DNA of 35,840 nt. Source: Pseudomonadota bacterium (GTDB lineage Bacteria > Desulfobacterota > Anaeroferrophillalia > Anaeroferrophillales > Tharpellaceae). The stretch is taken from positions 1-35,840 of the forward strand of contig DSCM01000131.1 in assembly GCA_011049115.1 (NCBI GenBank), given 5' to 3'. Shown one piece after another: positions 26,034 to 35,658 of the stretch (within the stretch, counting starts at the first letter, position 1; every line of letters begins with the position of its first letter). Both the position numbers and the translations under genes were made by a program. The notes under the pieces were generated by a model. That model was given only the letters and a program-made list of their open reading frames with translations, was not told where the DNA came from and did no database searches.

Positions 26034-26274
26034 GACCTGATCAGTTTATGTTCAGTCAGAAAAAACAAGAGAAAGAATCGATAAGAGTGCTGGTTTGCGA
26101 CCAGTGAAAGGGCCGTCAGGTGCGGGCCGATAAAGCCCGCTTGGATTGCGGGATACGCTCTCGCATTAGGGTGCTGTGCGGGTTGTTTTCCGGTTTGGAA
26201 AACTCGGGAAAAACTCTGACGGGAACGCTTGATGCGGGTAACGTCCGCGTTAGAGAATTGAGGATTTTTAAACA
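26034..26274 (+). other. bamC-bamD gap: two perfect hairpins and a possible CxxU mini-ORF
   Basis: This is the only large gap in the bam operon. It holds two perfect inverted repeats: GCGGGC/GCCCGC (26122-26127 with 26135-26140) and GTTTTCC/GGAAAAC (26185-26191 with 26197-26203). Neither has a T-run, so they look like RNA processing or stability elements rather than terminators. An ATG at 26048 opens a 79-codon frame ending at TAG 26285-26287 with a single TGA at codon 20, in the context C-D-Q-U. Its ribosome site is poor and I recognise no protein family. It may be a small selenoprotein or chance. Confidence 0.35.
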
Positions 26275-27426
26275 GTGGAAACTGTAGCCCCATTCAGTGA
26301 AATCGTAGATGAAATAAAAGAAGCCGGCGGCGAGACCTTTAAGCTCTGTTACCAGTGCGGCAAATGTGACGCCGTCTGTCCCTGGAACCGGGTCATAACC
26401 TTCAGCATGCGCAAGGTTATTCGGGAGGCCGCTTTCGGCCTGACCGATATCGAAGGCGACAGCTTCTGGCGCTGTACGACCTGCGGGCGCTGCATGCTGC
26501 AGTGCCCCCGCCAGGTCAGGCAGATTGAACTCGGAGTGTCGCTACGGCGGCTTGCGACGCAGTATCAGGTCTTTCCTGCTTCGGTAAAGCCCGTGCGGAC
26601 AATGAGCGGCAGCCTGGCCGGGGACGGCAATCCCCTGAACGAGGATCGTCAGAAACGGGGCGACTGGGCCAGGGGACTGCCGGTCAAGCCCTTTGCCGCG
26701 GGGATGGAAATCCTTTACTTTGTCGGCTGTTATCTGAGCTATGACGCACGGCTTAAAAAGGTGGCGGTGGCCACCGCCAGGATTCTCGATAAGGCTGGAG
26801 TTGACTTCGGCATTCTCGGAGCCCGAGAAAGTTGTTGTGGGGAGAGTATCCGCAAAACCGGTGATGAAGAGGTTTTTCGCCGCCTGGCCACGGATAATAT
26901 CAAAACCTTCATCGACAGCGGGGTCAAACGCATCCTGGTGTCATCGCCGCATTGCTACCATACCCTGAAGAACGAGTATCCCGAATTCATGGTTCATTTC
27001 GAGATTGTGCATCTGGCCCAATATCTCGAAGAATTGATCCTTGCGGGCCGGCTGACGGTCGGTGGTGTCTATGCTCGCAAGGTCACCTATCATGATCCCT
27101 GCTATCTGGGCCGGCATAATAATATCTATGAGGAGCCTCGCACCCTGCTGGGTCGGGTAGCCGGCCTTGAGCTGGTGGAAATGGCCGATAATCGCGCCGA
27201 CAGCCTGTGCTGCGGCGGCGGCGGCGGCCGGATCTGGATGGAAACCGCCAAGGCGGAAAGATTCTCCGATCTTCGGGTCAAACAGGCTCAGACGGTCGGC
27301 GCCGAGGTGCTGGCGACCGCCTGTCCCTATTGTATTACCAATTTCGAGGAGAGCCGCTTGAGCCTGGATCCCGACAATCAGCTTGAGATCAAGGATCTTG
27401 CCGAAATAATCAGCGACGTGATTTAG
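26275..27426 (+). CDS. bamD: HdrD-like subunit BamD
   Basis: 383 residues. Two [4Fe-4S] motifs sit at the N-terminus (C25/C28/C31/C35 and C67/C70/C73/C77). Two CCG domains follow: C152...CC187-188...C227 and C276...CC312-313...C350 ([16 protein letters not shown]), which in HdrB/HdrD build non-cubane Fe-S clusters. The protein is thought to link the Hdr-type module to BamBC. The start is a GTG with GAGGA 10 bp upstream; no ATG fits. It is followed by bamE after 23 bp. Confidence 0.92.
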   Translation: METVAPFSEIVDEIKEAGGETFKLCYQCGKCDAVCPWNRVITFSMRKVIREAAFGLTDIEGDSFWRCTTCGRCMLQCPRQVRQIELGVSLRRLATQYQVFPASVKPVRTMSGSLAGDGNPLNEDRQKRGDWARGLPVKPFAAGMEILYFVGCYLSYDARLKKVAVATARILDKAGVDFGILGARESCCGESIRKTGDEEVFRRLATDNIKTFIDSGVKRILVSSPHCYHTLKNEYPEFMVHFEIVHLAQYLEELILAGRLTVGGVYARKVTYHDPCYLGRHNNIYEEPRTLLGRVAGLELVEMADNRADSLCCGGGGGRIWMETAKAERFSDLRVKQAQTVGAEVLATACPYCITNFEESRLSLDPDNQLEIKDLAEIISDVI

Positions 27427-27449
27427 TTCTCATGCCAAGGAGATTGAGT

Positions 27450-30400
27450 GTGAAAAACGAAGTATTGCCAACCGAAGTTTTGCAGCTGTATGGCGATTTC
27501 CCGAGACTGAACAGTTTTGGGGACGTGTTGATCGTCGGCGGCGGAGTCAGCGGTATTCAGGCCTCGCTTGATCTGGCCAAGGCCGGATTCAAGGTCTATC
27601 TAGTTGAGAAAGGGCCGAGTATCGGCGGCCATATGTCTCAGCTGGACAAGACCTTTCCCACTAACGATTGCTCGATGTGAATACTCTCACCTAAACTGGT
27701 CGAGGTCGGCCGGCATCCAAACATCGAGGTTCTGACATTTACCGAGGTTGACGGGGTTGAGGGTGACGCCGGCGATTTCAAGGTCGTCCTGAAAACCAGG
27801 CCCCGCTATATCACCGAAGACAAATGTACCGGTTGCGGTACCTGCGTCGAATACTGTCCGGTCAGTTATCCGGATAAATTCAATCAGGGCATTTCCCAAA
27901 ACAAAGCGGTCCATGTTTATTTTTCCCAGGCGATTCCCCTGGTTGCCTATATCGATGAAAGCTGTCTGTACCTGAAAGAGAAAAAATGCGATATCTGCCG
28001 CGGGGTTTGTCAGGCGGATGCGATAGATTTCCGGCAGCGGCCGAAAAAAACCGAAATCAATGTCGGGGCGATTATTCTGGCGGTCGGCATCGAGCCCTTT
28101 GATCCCCGGGTCAATGATGAGTATGGCTACGGTCGTTTCGCGAACGTGGTCACGAGTATGGACTATGAACGCTTGCTTTCCTCGACCGGTCCTTACGAAG
28201 GGCAGGTGCTCAGGCATTCCGATAAAAAACACCCGAAAAAAATCGCCTGGATTCAGTGCGTTGGTTCGCGGCGGATGACTCCGGGTGAAAACAGTTACTG
28301 TTCCGGAGTCTGCTGTACCTATACCCAGAAACAGGTTATTCTGACCAAGGATCATGACGCCACTGTCGAGTGTACGGTTTTTCATAATGATATCCGCGCC
28401 TTCGGCAAGGATTTTGAACGCTATTTCCAGCGGGCCGAAAACCTGCCCGGCACCCGTTTCATTCGCAGCTATGTTTCGCTTGACCGGGAGCTGCCGGAGA
28501 GTAAGAATGTCGTGATTCGATATTCCACCTTTGCCGATGGGGTTAAGGAGGAGGCGTTCGACATGGTGGTTCTGGCGGTTGGTCTGAACCCACCGGCGCA
28601 GGTAAAAGAGTTGGCCGCCAAATTTCAGATTGAACTCAATCACCATGGTTTCAGCCCCTCCAGCGGGGTCAATCCCGTGGCCACCAACCGTCCCGGAATC
28701 TTTGTCAGCGGCGCTTTTCAGGGCCCCACGGATATTCCCGAGTCGGTTTTTACGGCCAGCGGAGCCGGGTCCCAGTGCGGAGAGTTGCTGGATTACCGGC
28801 GCGGCAAGCTGACGCGGGAGCGGGTTTATCCGGAAGAGCGCGATGTCTCCGGCGAAGAACCGCGTATCGGTGTGTTTGTCTGCCATTGCGGCGCCAATAT
28901 CTCCAGTGTCGTCAATGTTCCCGAAACCGTCGCCTATGCCCTGACCCTGCCCGGTGTCGTTTACGCCAAGCAACAGCTTTTTTCCTGCGCCACCAACTCG
29001 GCCAGGGAGATTACCGATTTGGCCCGGGAAAAGGGGCTTAACCGAGTGGTGATCGCCGCCTGTTCGCCCCGGACCCTGGAACCATTGTTCCGCGACACCT
29101 TACGGGAAGCCGGACTCAACCAGTACTATTGCGACATGGCCAATATTCGTGAACACTGTTCCTGGGTGCATGCCAAACAAAAGGATGAAGCCACCGCCAA
29201 GGCCCGGGATATCGTGCGCATGTCGGTGGCTCGGACTCGGCATTTGGAACCCCTGCAGGAATTCGATCTGGCGGTCAACAAGGCCGCGCTGGTGGTCGGC
29301 GGAGGGCTGGCGGGAATGACCTGCGCCCTGTCGATTGCCGCGCAGGGGCATCCGGTTTATCTGGTGGAAAAGGAAAAGGAGCTTGGTGGAGTGGCGCGCC
29401 GCCTGGCCCGGACCCTGGAAGGTCTGGATGTGCAGAGCCATCTGCGGGATCTGATTCGTCGAGTTTACCAAAATCCGCTGATTCAGATTTCTCACGAAGC
29501 CAGAATCCTCAGCGTGACCGGCTATGTCGGCAATTTTATTACCACGATAAAAAGTGAAGGTCGGGTCAAGGCGGTCGAACATGGGGCTTCGGTCTTGGCG
29601 ATCGGGGCTCAGGAATACCAGCCGCAGGAATATCTGTACGGCGAAAACGATCAGGTGTTTACCCATTTGGAGCTGGGCGAGGCGATTGCCCGGGGTGATG
29701 AGCGGGTTACTCAGGCTGCGAGCCTGGTCCTGATTCAATGTGTCGGTTGCCGTAATGAGGAGCGTAATTACTGCAGCCGGGTCTGCTGCAGTCACGCTTT
29801 GAAAAATGCCCTGCACCTCAAGGAACTTAACCCGGAAATGGCGATTTACATTATTTTCCGGGATATGCGAAGCTATGGTTTACGTGAAGATTTTTACCGC
29901 GAGGCAGCGGAGCGGGGGGTGATGTTCATTCGCTATGAGCCCGGGGGCGAGCCGCTGGTCGAAGCGGTGTCGGAGGGCGGCGCTTCGCGTTTGCGAGTGA
30001 CGGTACCAGACCCGGTACTGGGCAAATGTCTCGAACTTGATGTTGATGTTGTTTCGCTGGCGGCGGCGGTGCTACCGGCTGCCGATACCAAGGAAATTGC
30101 CGGTCTTTTCAAGGTAACCTTGAGTCCCGATAATTTTTTCAAGGAAGCTCATGTCAAACTGAAACCGGTCGAATTTGCCGCCGACGGGGTTTATCTCTGC
30201 GGGACGGCGCATTATCCCAAGCATTTTCAGGAAACCATCAACCAGGCCTACGGGGCGGCCGGTCGTGTCCTGACCCTGCTGGCCAACGACACGGTTACGG
30301 CTTCTGGTTCGGTTTGCGAGGTGCGGGAAGATGACTGTGTTTCCTGTGGCGCCTGTATCACGGCTTGTACTTATGACGCGATCACTTTTGTGGAAACCTT

Positions 30401-30578
30401 AAAAGGACGCAAGGCCCGGGTCAATCCGGTACTCTGTAAAGGGGATGGCCTCTGTAACGCCAAGTGTCCGACCCATGCGATTGTTTTAAAGCATTTCACC
30501 GATCAGGAGATTATCAGTCAGATTGATGCGGCGATCAGTCGCGATGAGATCATGCAGCAGATCGCCGCCGCCATCTAA
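27450..30578 (+). CDS. bamE: selenocysteine-containing HdrA-like flavoprotein BamE
   Basis: 1042 residues when TGA 27678-27680 is read as Sec77. GTG 27450 is preferred over ATG 27432 because AAGGAG lies 7 bp before it. The N-terminal FAD fold (VGGGVSG) leads to the motif NDCSMU (C74-x2-U77); homologues have Cys or Sec at this position, followed by ILSPKLVEV as here. A ferredoxin-like insert follows ([11 protein letters not shown]), then an HdrA core with IQCVGSRR...YCSGVCC. A second HdrA-like half has GGGLAGM and IQCVGCR...YCSRVCC. The C-terminal ferredoxin is [11 protein letters not shown] plus [11 protein letters not shown]. The flavin is the presumed site of electron bifurcation in the complex. 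Automated callers would split this gene at the TGA. Confidence 0.92.
27696..27713 (+). promoter_or_regulatory. SECIS-like hairpin after the bamE TGA
   Basis: Fifteen bases after the TGA, CTGGTCG pairs with CGGCCGG (7 bp including G-T pairs) around the loop AGGT. The loop GGT lies 24-26 nt after the TGA, within the range and with the GGU feature of bacterial SelB-binding SECIS elements. Confidence 0.6.
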
Positions 30579-30605
30579 AGGCTTTTTAGCTTAGGGAGGT
30601 TGTTA

Positions 30606-31373
30606 ATGAGTGCAGGACTGGAGTTCAAACCGAAGATTCTGGGTTTTGTCTGTCACTGGTGAGCCTACGGGGCAGCTGACCTGGCTGGAGTTTCCAGACA
30701 ACAATATACAAGTGATATCAAGTTTATCCGGCTGATGTGTTCCGGACGTGTGGATCTTGAGTTTATTTTCAAGGCTTTTGCCAATGGTCAGGACGGGGTT
30801 TTTGTCGGCGGCTGCAAGCTCGACGAATGCAACTATACCACACATGGCAATTATGATGCCTACAGTACGGTCCGGATTGCCGGAAAGATCATGCGTCATA
30901 TCGGGCTTAACCCGGAACGTCTGCGGATTGAGTTTATGTCCGGGGCCGACGGGGGGCTGCTGGCGGAAACTTGCGACGATTTTTCCCGGCAGATCAAAGG
31001 ACTTGGTCCTTTGGGTAAAAGCGAGGGGCTTGACGACAAGGCTCTGGGCTTGAAACTGGAAGCGGTGCGTAAGCTGGTGCCCTACATCAAACTGGTTGAG
31101 CGTGAACGTCTGCGGGTACCGGTCAAATCTGAAGCTGCGTACCATGATTTCTTTACCGATCCTCAGACCGACATCTTGTTCAGCGAGCTGATTGCCGATA
31201 AACTTTCAGTCAGCGAGATGATGTTGCTGCTCAATGAACAACCGCTTTCCACCGGTGAAATCTCAAGTCTGCTTGGTCTCAGCCCTTCGGCGGTGTCTCG
31301 TTATATCGGGGAGTCCTCGCGGCAGGGTCTGATCAGGTATGATGAAGGTGGAAACTGCTACCTGCGTGCTTAA
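30606..31373 (+). CDS. bamF: selenocysteine-containing MvhD-like subunit BamF
   Basis: 255 residues from ATG 30606, with TGA 30660-30662 read as Sec19. The MvhD signature FVCHWUAYGAADLAG has C16-x2-U19; relatives have C or U there. MCSGRVD (C45) and GGCKLDECNY (C70, C75) complete the small Fe-S site. The MvhD part is about 150 residues. The C-terminus (about 205-255, LSTGEISSLLGLSPSAVSRY and on) looks like a winged helix. BamF should pass electrons between BamE and BamG/H/I. Without Sec readthrough only 18 residues would be made. Confidence 0.92.
30685..30697 (+). promoter_or_regulatory. SECIS-like hairpin after the bamF TGA
   Basis: CTGGA pairs with TCCAG around a 3-base GTT loop, with the loop about 28 nt after the TGA. 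The stem is short, but the position fits a bacterial SECIS. Confidence 0.4.
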
Positions 31374-31405
31374 AGCGTAAGCCCATTGAGTTCAGGATGA
31401 TATTT

Positions 31406-31858
31406 ATGGATAACGAAAGAATAGATCAGATCATTGCCAGGCATCATGGACAAGCGAGCTCCCTGATTCAGGTTTTGCTGGAGATTCAGAGCGAACATCA
31501 CTGGTTGCCGCAGAGGGTGTTGGCGCGGGTTGCGGAAAAGCTCGCGGTGCCGTTGACCAGGATTCAGCATATCGCCACTTTCTACAAGGCCTTCAGCCTG
31601 GTTCCCAAGGGTCGTCACCGCGTCAATGTCTGTATGGGTACCGCCTGTCACGTGCGTGGCGCGGCGCGTATTCTTGATACCCTGCAGGAACTCACCGGAA
31701 TCAGGCCGGGGGAAACCGATCTAGACCTGAAATACAGTCTGGAGACGGTTAATTGTCTGGGTTGCTGTGCGCTGGGGCCGGTTTTGGAAATTGACGGTAA
31801 AACCCACGGCAAGATGACGACCGCCGAGACGGCCGACGTCTTAAAGCATTATAACTAG
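31406..31858 (+). CDS. bamG: NuoE-like [2Fe-2S] subunit BamG
   Basis: 150 residues of the thioredoxin-like [2Fe-2S] ferredoxin family. The cluster ligands are C76-x4-C81 (CMGTAC) and C117-x3-C121 (CLGCC), as in NuoE/HoxE. The ATG at 31406 is preferred because AGGA lies 8 bp upstream; ATG 31397 is in frame, but the AGGA runs into it. It works with BamH as the pyridine-nucleotide/ferredoxin oxidoreductase arm of the complex. It is separated from bamH by 8 bp. Confidence 0.92.
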   Translation: MDNERIDQIIARHHGQASSLIQVLLEIQSEHHWLPQRVLARVAEKLAVPLTRIQHIATFYKAFSLVPKGRHRVNVCMGTACHVRGAARILDTLQELTGIRPGETDLDLKYSLETVNCLGCCALGPVLEIDGKTHGKMTTAETADVLKHYN

Positions 31859-31866
31859 GTAAAATT

Positions 31867-33798
31867 ATGTCACAAATTAATTCACCGCTGGAACTGGAAA
31901 CTTTTCGGGCGAGAATCCTGGCAGCCAGGGATTCCGCGAAAACCTCAATCACGCTTTGTTCCGGTTCCGCCTGTCTGGCTTCAGGCAGCGCCGAGGTCGC
32001 GGTCGCTCTCAAGCACGAAATTGAGGCTCTGGGGTTGAACGAGAGGGTCGAGTTGCGTCGCACCGGCTGCCACGGTTATTGTGAACGGGGGCCGATTATT
32101 ATCTGTAACCCGGAAGGGATCTGCTATTTTCGGATCAAACCCGAGGATGTTCCGGAAGTGGTTTCCAAGACCCTCAGGGACAAACAGATTGTGGAACGGC
32201 TGCTTTACACCGAGCCTGGAACCGGGGAAAAAATAATTCATGAGGAGGAAATCCCTTTCTACAAGCATCAGCAGCGCCTGGTTTTCGGAGACAACGTCAA
32301 GCTTGATCCCAAAAGCATCGATGACTATTTGGCGGTCGGCGGTTATGCCGCCCTGGCCAAGGCTTTGTCCACGATGAGCGGCAGTGATGTGCTTGAAGAG
32401 ATCAAGAAGTCTAGCCTGCGAGGTCGGGGCGGCGGCGGTTTCCCCGCCGGGCGTAAATGGGAAGGTTCCCGTGATGCTCCTGAACCGATTAAGTATGTGA
32501 TTGTCAACGCGGATGAGGGTGATCCCGGGGCCTACATGGACCGCAGTCTGCTTGAAGGCAATCCCCATTGTATTCTCGAAGGTCTGGCGCTGGGCGCCTA
32601 TGCCGTCGGGGCGCGTGAAGGTTATATCTATGTTCGGCAGGAATATCCCCTGGCGGTCGCCAATGTCCTGCTCGCCATCGAGAAGGCAGAGGCCTACGGT
32701 TTTCTCGGGGAGAACATCCTGGGTTCGGATTTCAGTTTCAAAGTCATAGTGCATCAGGGGGCCGGGGCTTTTGTCTGTGGTGAGTCAACCGCGCTGATGA
32801 CCGCGCTCGAAGGACGGGTCGGAGAACCCCGGCCTAAGTATATCCGCTCCAATATCAAAGGACTGTGGAATCGTCCCAGCGTACTCAATAACGTCGAAAC
32901 CTGGGCCAACGTGCCGCTGATTATCAATCGCGGGGCGGACTGGTTCCGGCAATACGGCACCGAAAGCAGCAAGGGTACCAAGATCTTTTCCCTGGTCGGT
33001 AAGATCACCAATACCGGTCTGGTCGAGGTGCCGATGGGGATGACCCTGCGGGATATCATTTTTAAAATTGGTGGCGGGATTCCCGGAAATAAGCGGTTTA
33101 AGGCGGTGCAGACCGGCGGCCCTTCGGGGGGCTGTATTCCGGAAAGTCTGCTCGATCTTGAGGTTGGTTTCGATGAGTTGGCCAAGGTTGGTTCGATGAT
33201 GGGGTCCGGCGGCATGATCGTCATGGATGAAGACACCTGCATGGTCGATGTCGCTCGTTATTTCATTGAATTTTTAACCGATGAGTCCTGCGGCAAATGT
33301 GTTCCCTGCCGGGAAGGGCTGCGCCAGATGGTGAAGATTCTGACCAATATCACGCAGGGCAAAGGTAAGGAGGGCGATCTTGAGTTGTTGCAGGAGCTTT
33401 CCGAGACCGCCAAGGAAGCCGCGCTCTGTGCTCTCGGCCAGAGTGCGCCCAATCCCTTTCTCAGCACCTTGCGTTATTTCCGCGATGAATACGAGGCCCA
33501 TATAGCGGAAAAACGCTGTCCGGCCCTCTCCTGCAAGGCCCTGATCGCCTTTTATATCGACCCGGAGAAATGTCAGGCCTGCGGCAGTTGCCGGCGAAAA
33601 TGCCCGGCCGAGGCCATCAGCGGCGGGAAGAATCAGATTCATGTCATTGATCAGGATAAGTGCACCAAGTGCGGGACCTGTCTTGAAGTCTGTCCCTCGC
33701 GTTTTGCCGCGGTTACCAGAATTTCCGGGGTGCCGGTGCCCGCGCCGTTGCCGGAAGCTGAGAGATCCATAACCAGAAAGGCCAAGAGTGATGCGTGA
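31867..33798 (+). CDS. bamH: NuoF-like flavoprotein subunit BamH
   Basis: 643 residues. Residues 1-110 are a second thioredoxin-like [2Fe-2S] domain (C31-x4-C36, C68-x3-C72). The NuoF core has the glycine-rich NAD/FMN loop RGRGGGGFPAGRKW and the FMN motif NADEGDPGAYMDRSLLEGNPH. The [4Fe-4S] site ESCGKCVPCREG follows. The C-terminus adds a 2x[4Fe-4S] ferredoxin (CQACGSCRRKC and CTKCGTCLEVC). It should bind FMN and exchange electrons with NAD(P)H or another donor. The end overlaps the bamI start by 8 bp. Confidence 0.94.
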   Translation: MSQINSPLELETFRARILAARDSAKTSITLCSGSACLASGSAEVAVALKHEIEALGLNERVELRRTGCHGYCERGPIIICNPEGICYFRIKPEDVPEVVSKTLRDKQIVERLLYTEPGTGEKIIHEEEIPFYKHQQRLVFGDNVKLDPKSIDDYLAVGGYAALAKALSTMSGSDVLEEIKKSSLRGRGGGGFPAGRKWEGSRDAPEPIKYVIVNADEGDPGAYMDRSLLEGNPHCILEGLALGAYAVGAREGYIYVRQEYPLAVANVLLAIEKAEAYGFLGENILGSDFSFKVIVHQGAGAFVCGESTALMTALEGRVGEPRPKYIRSNIKGLWNRPSVLNNVETWANVPLIINRGADWFRQYGTESSKGTKIFSLVGKITNTGLVEVPMGMTLRDIIFKIGGGIPGNKRFKAVQTGGPSGGCIPESLLDLEVGFDELAKVGSMMGSGGMIVMDEDTCMVDVARYFIEFLTDESCGKCVPCREGLRQMVKILTNITQGKGKEGDLELLQELSETAKEAALCALGQSAPNPFLSTLRYFRDEYEAHIAEKRCPALSCKALIAFYIDPEKCQACGSCRRKCPAEAISGGKNQIHVIDQDKCTKCGTCLEVCPSRFAAVTRISGVPVPAPLPEAERSITRKAKSDA

Positions 33799-34375
33799 AA
33801 TCATTTTAGAAATTGATGGCCGGGAAGTTAAAGCCCGGGAAGGAATGACGGTTCTGGAAGCGGCTCTGGCGGCCGGAATCAGGATTCCGACGCTTTGCTA
33901 CCATGAGAAACTCGAACCTTTCGGCAGCTGCCGTCTGTGTACGGTGGAGATTGAAATCAAGGGCTGGAAAAAGCTGGTGGCGGCTTGCGTTTATCCGGTG
34001 GAACCGGGTCTGATGGTTCGGACCCGGACCGAGAAGGTGGATCGTATCCGCAAAATGATTGTTGAGCTTTATCTCGCTCATGCTCCGGATTCCTTTGTCC
34101 TGGAAGAACTCGAGCGGGAGTATGGGGCGGATCGCAACCGTTTTGCGAAAGAGGCTTCCTTTTGCATTCACTGCGGCCTATGTGTGCGTTATTGCGCCGA
34201 GGTTAAACAGAAACACGCGGTTGGCTTTGTTGATCGCGGCACGCGCAAGGAAATCTGCTTCGTACCCGAAATCGCGGCCCGTGAATGCTGGAACTGTAAA
34301 GAATGTTTTCCCCTGTGTCCGACTGAAGCTCTGCAGGCCGCCTATGTGCTGTGCACCGCGTTAAGTCACAAATAA
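33791..34375 (+). CDS. bamI: short NuoG/HoxU-like Fe-S subunit BamI
   Basis: 194 residues. A plant-type [2Fe-2S] domain comes first (C36, C47, C50, C66). It is followed by two [4Fe-4S] motifs, C125/C128/C131/C135 and C166/C169/C172/C176. This matches the N-terminal part of NuoG or HoxU. It is the last gene of the bam operon; its ATG lies within the bamH end (a GTG three bases earlier is an alternative). It should connect BamH to the Hdr-type module. Confidence 0.92.
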   Translation: MREIILEIDGREVKAREGMTVLEAALAAGIRIPTLCYHEKLEPFGSCRLCTVEIEIKGWKKLVAACVYPVEPGLMVRTRTEKVDRIRKMIVELYLAHAPDSFVLEELEREYGADRNRFAKEASFCIHCGLCVRYCAEVKQKHAVGFVDRGTRKEICFVPEIAARECWNCKECFPLCPTEALQAAYVLCTALSHK

Positions 34376-34377
34376 AG

Positions 34378-34414
34378 TTTTTCCGCCGGGGCGAGCCCTT
34401 CGCCCCGGCAAAAA
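34378..34414 (+). terminator. strong hairpin after bamI
   Basis: A 10-bp GC-rich stem (34385-34394 with 34400-34409) begins 10 bp after the bamI stop. T-run and A-run flanks could pair and extend it. On the plus strand no T-run follows, so it is not a canonical intrinsic terminator; it may protect the 3' end or act with Rho. Confidence 0.4.
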
Positions 34415-34789
34415 TCCGCAAAAGATTTCGCTGAAACCCTCGAAAACCCTCAACAAGATTTCCCTTTACCGCCTGTCCGTCTCGGTTTCCGGGTGGATAT
34501 TCTAGTTTCGCAATCCGCAACCGGATTTTGTCGGTAGGGATTTTTCTGTTAATGGTTGGAATACCTGGGTTGGAGAAGGCCGGTAAACGGTGGCTTCCTG
34601 GGTGGGCGTCAGTTTTGTGAAAAGTCCAGTGAAAGGTTTTTCGTTTTGCGAAATTCATGTTATATGGCTTATAACCTTCTGAACTTGTAAGGAATTCAGT
34701 CATCTTGATATGGTGATTTTATCATTAATGGTGGTATCTGCTCGGCATTTGCCTGGTTGCGGGGCCGCCTGTCTTGAGAGGGTAAATCA
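34415..34789 (+). promoter_or_regulatory. intergenic region with operator-like inverted repeat before the porin gene
   Basis: No gene is supported here. A perfect inverted repeat GTTATA-TGGCT-TATAAC occupies 34660-34676. An upstream TTGCGA near 34647 could act as a -35 with a -10 within the repeat. It lies about 115 bp before the porin-like ATG and could be an operator, but no regulator gene is adjacent. Confidence 0.3.
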
Positions 34790-35658
34790 ATGAGAAACAA
34801 ATTCTGGCTTTCGCTGTTGGTTTTTTGTCTGCTGCTGAACGTGGCCGGGGGCGCGGAAATCAGAGTCAAGGGAGATTTTGACAACCGGTTTACCATCTAC
34901 ACCAATCATAATGACTGGCTCGATGGCGAAAAGGGAGTTCTGAAGGACGGCAATTCTCCGGAAAGCTGGGGGGAGGTGCGCTATCGTTTTTGGGTTGATG
35001 CCGCCAGCAACGACGGTCGGGTCAAGGGGGTCTGGGCTTTTGAAGTCGGAGGGTTGGAGTTCGGCAAGCCCGGCGGACCGGGCGCCAGTCTTGGGGGTTC
35101 TTATTCCGGGGACGCGGTTAATACCGAAACCCGTTGGCTGTACACCGATTTTCAATTGCCCTGGGTCTCCGGTAAAGCCGGCTGCGCCTGGGTCTGCAGC
35201 CTTTTAACGTCAATCCGTTTTTCTGGTCTGAAACCATCATGGGGGTTAGCTCTGATTTTTCCGCCGGCTCCTGCGATCTGCAGTTCGCCTGGCTGCGGCC
35301 ATATCGGGATGAAGTCAAAGATCCTGATTCCGAGGTTCAGGATCTCGATGCCTGCTACGGTCGGGTAAACTTTAAGCCGGCGCCGCAGGCCGGAGTCGGG
35401 CTGTTCGGGGTTTATTTTAAAGGAGATTCCGATCGGAGTGACCCCGCCACTTATGCGACCATCACTTCCCAGAATTATCAGCTCAAGAAGTTTAACAATA
35501 ATTATGAGCTTGATCTTTTTACCCTGGGATGTGACGGCCAGGCGAACGTCGGCTCATTCTTTTGCAACTGGGATTTTATGTATCAGACCGGCAGTATCGA
35601 TAACGCCAATTTCAAGGAATCCTACAACGGCTGGGATTATCTGGTTGTGATACTCTAA
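34790..35658 (+). pseudogene. porin-like outer-membrane protein, frameshifted and truncated
   Basis: The start is MRNKFWLSLLVFCLLLNVAGGAE, a clear signal peptide. A beta-barrel-like sequence follows with alternating aromatic/polar strands (TRWLYTDFQLPWVSGKA). At about 35170-35185 the frame shifts, consistent with loss of one base. Homologous barrel sequence continues in the next frame (RLGLQPFNVNPFFW, then SDFSAGSCDLQFAWLRPY) to a stop at 35656-35658. Both halves have the same GC-rich composition. The product would be incomplete at the C-terminus, where an AT-rich segment begins. Location after the bam operon hints at uptake of an aromatic acid, but that is a guess. Confidence 0.75.

Noticed and set aside
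27432-27680. Short gene ending at TGA 27680 followed by a separate long HdrA gene from 28146
   Set aside because: The frame continues through the TGA with family sequence (ILSPKLVEV and a ferredoxin motif), and the TGA is at a known Cys/Sec position, so this is one gene (bamE).
27687-28973. 428-codon open frame on the minus strand opposite bamE
   Set aside because: It is antisense to a well-supported gene, and its sequence shows no family resemblance.
30606-30735. bamF read as a pseudogene with a premature TGA after 18 codons
   Set aside because: The TGA replaces the Cys of the MvhD CxxC motif and the frame is intact beyond it; selenocysteine is the better explanation.
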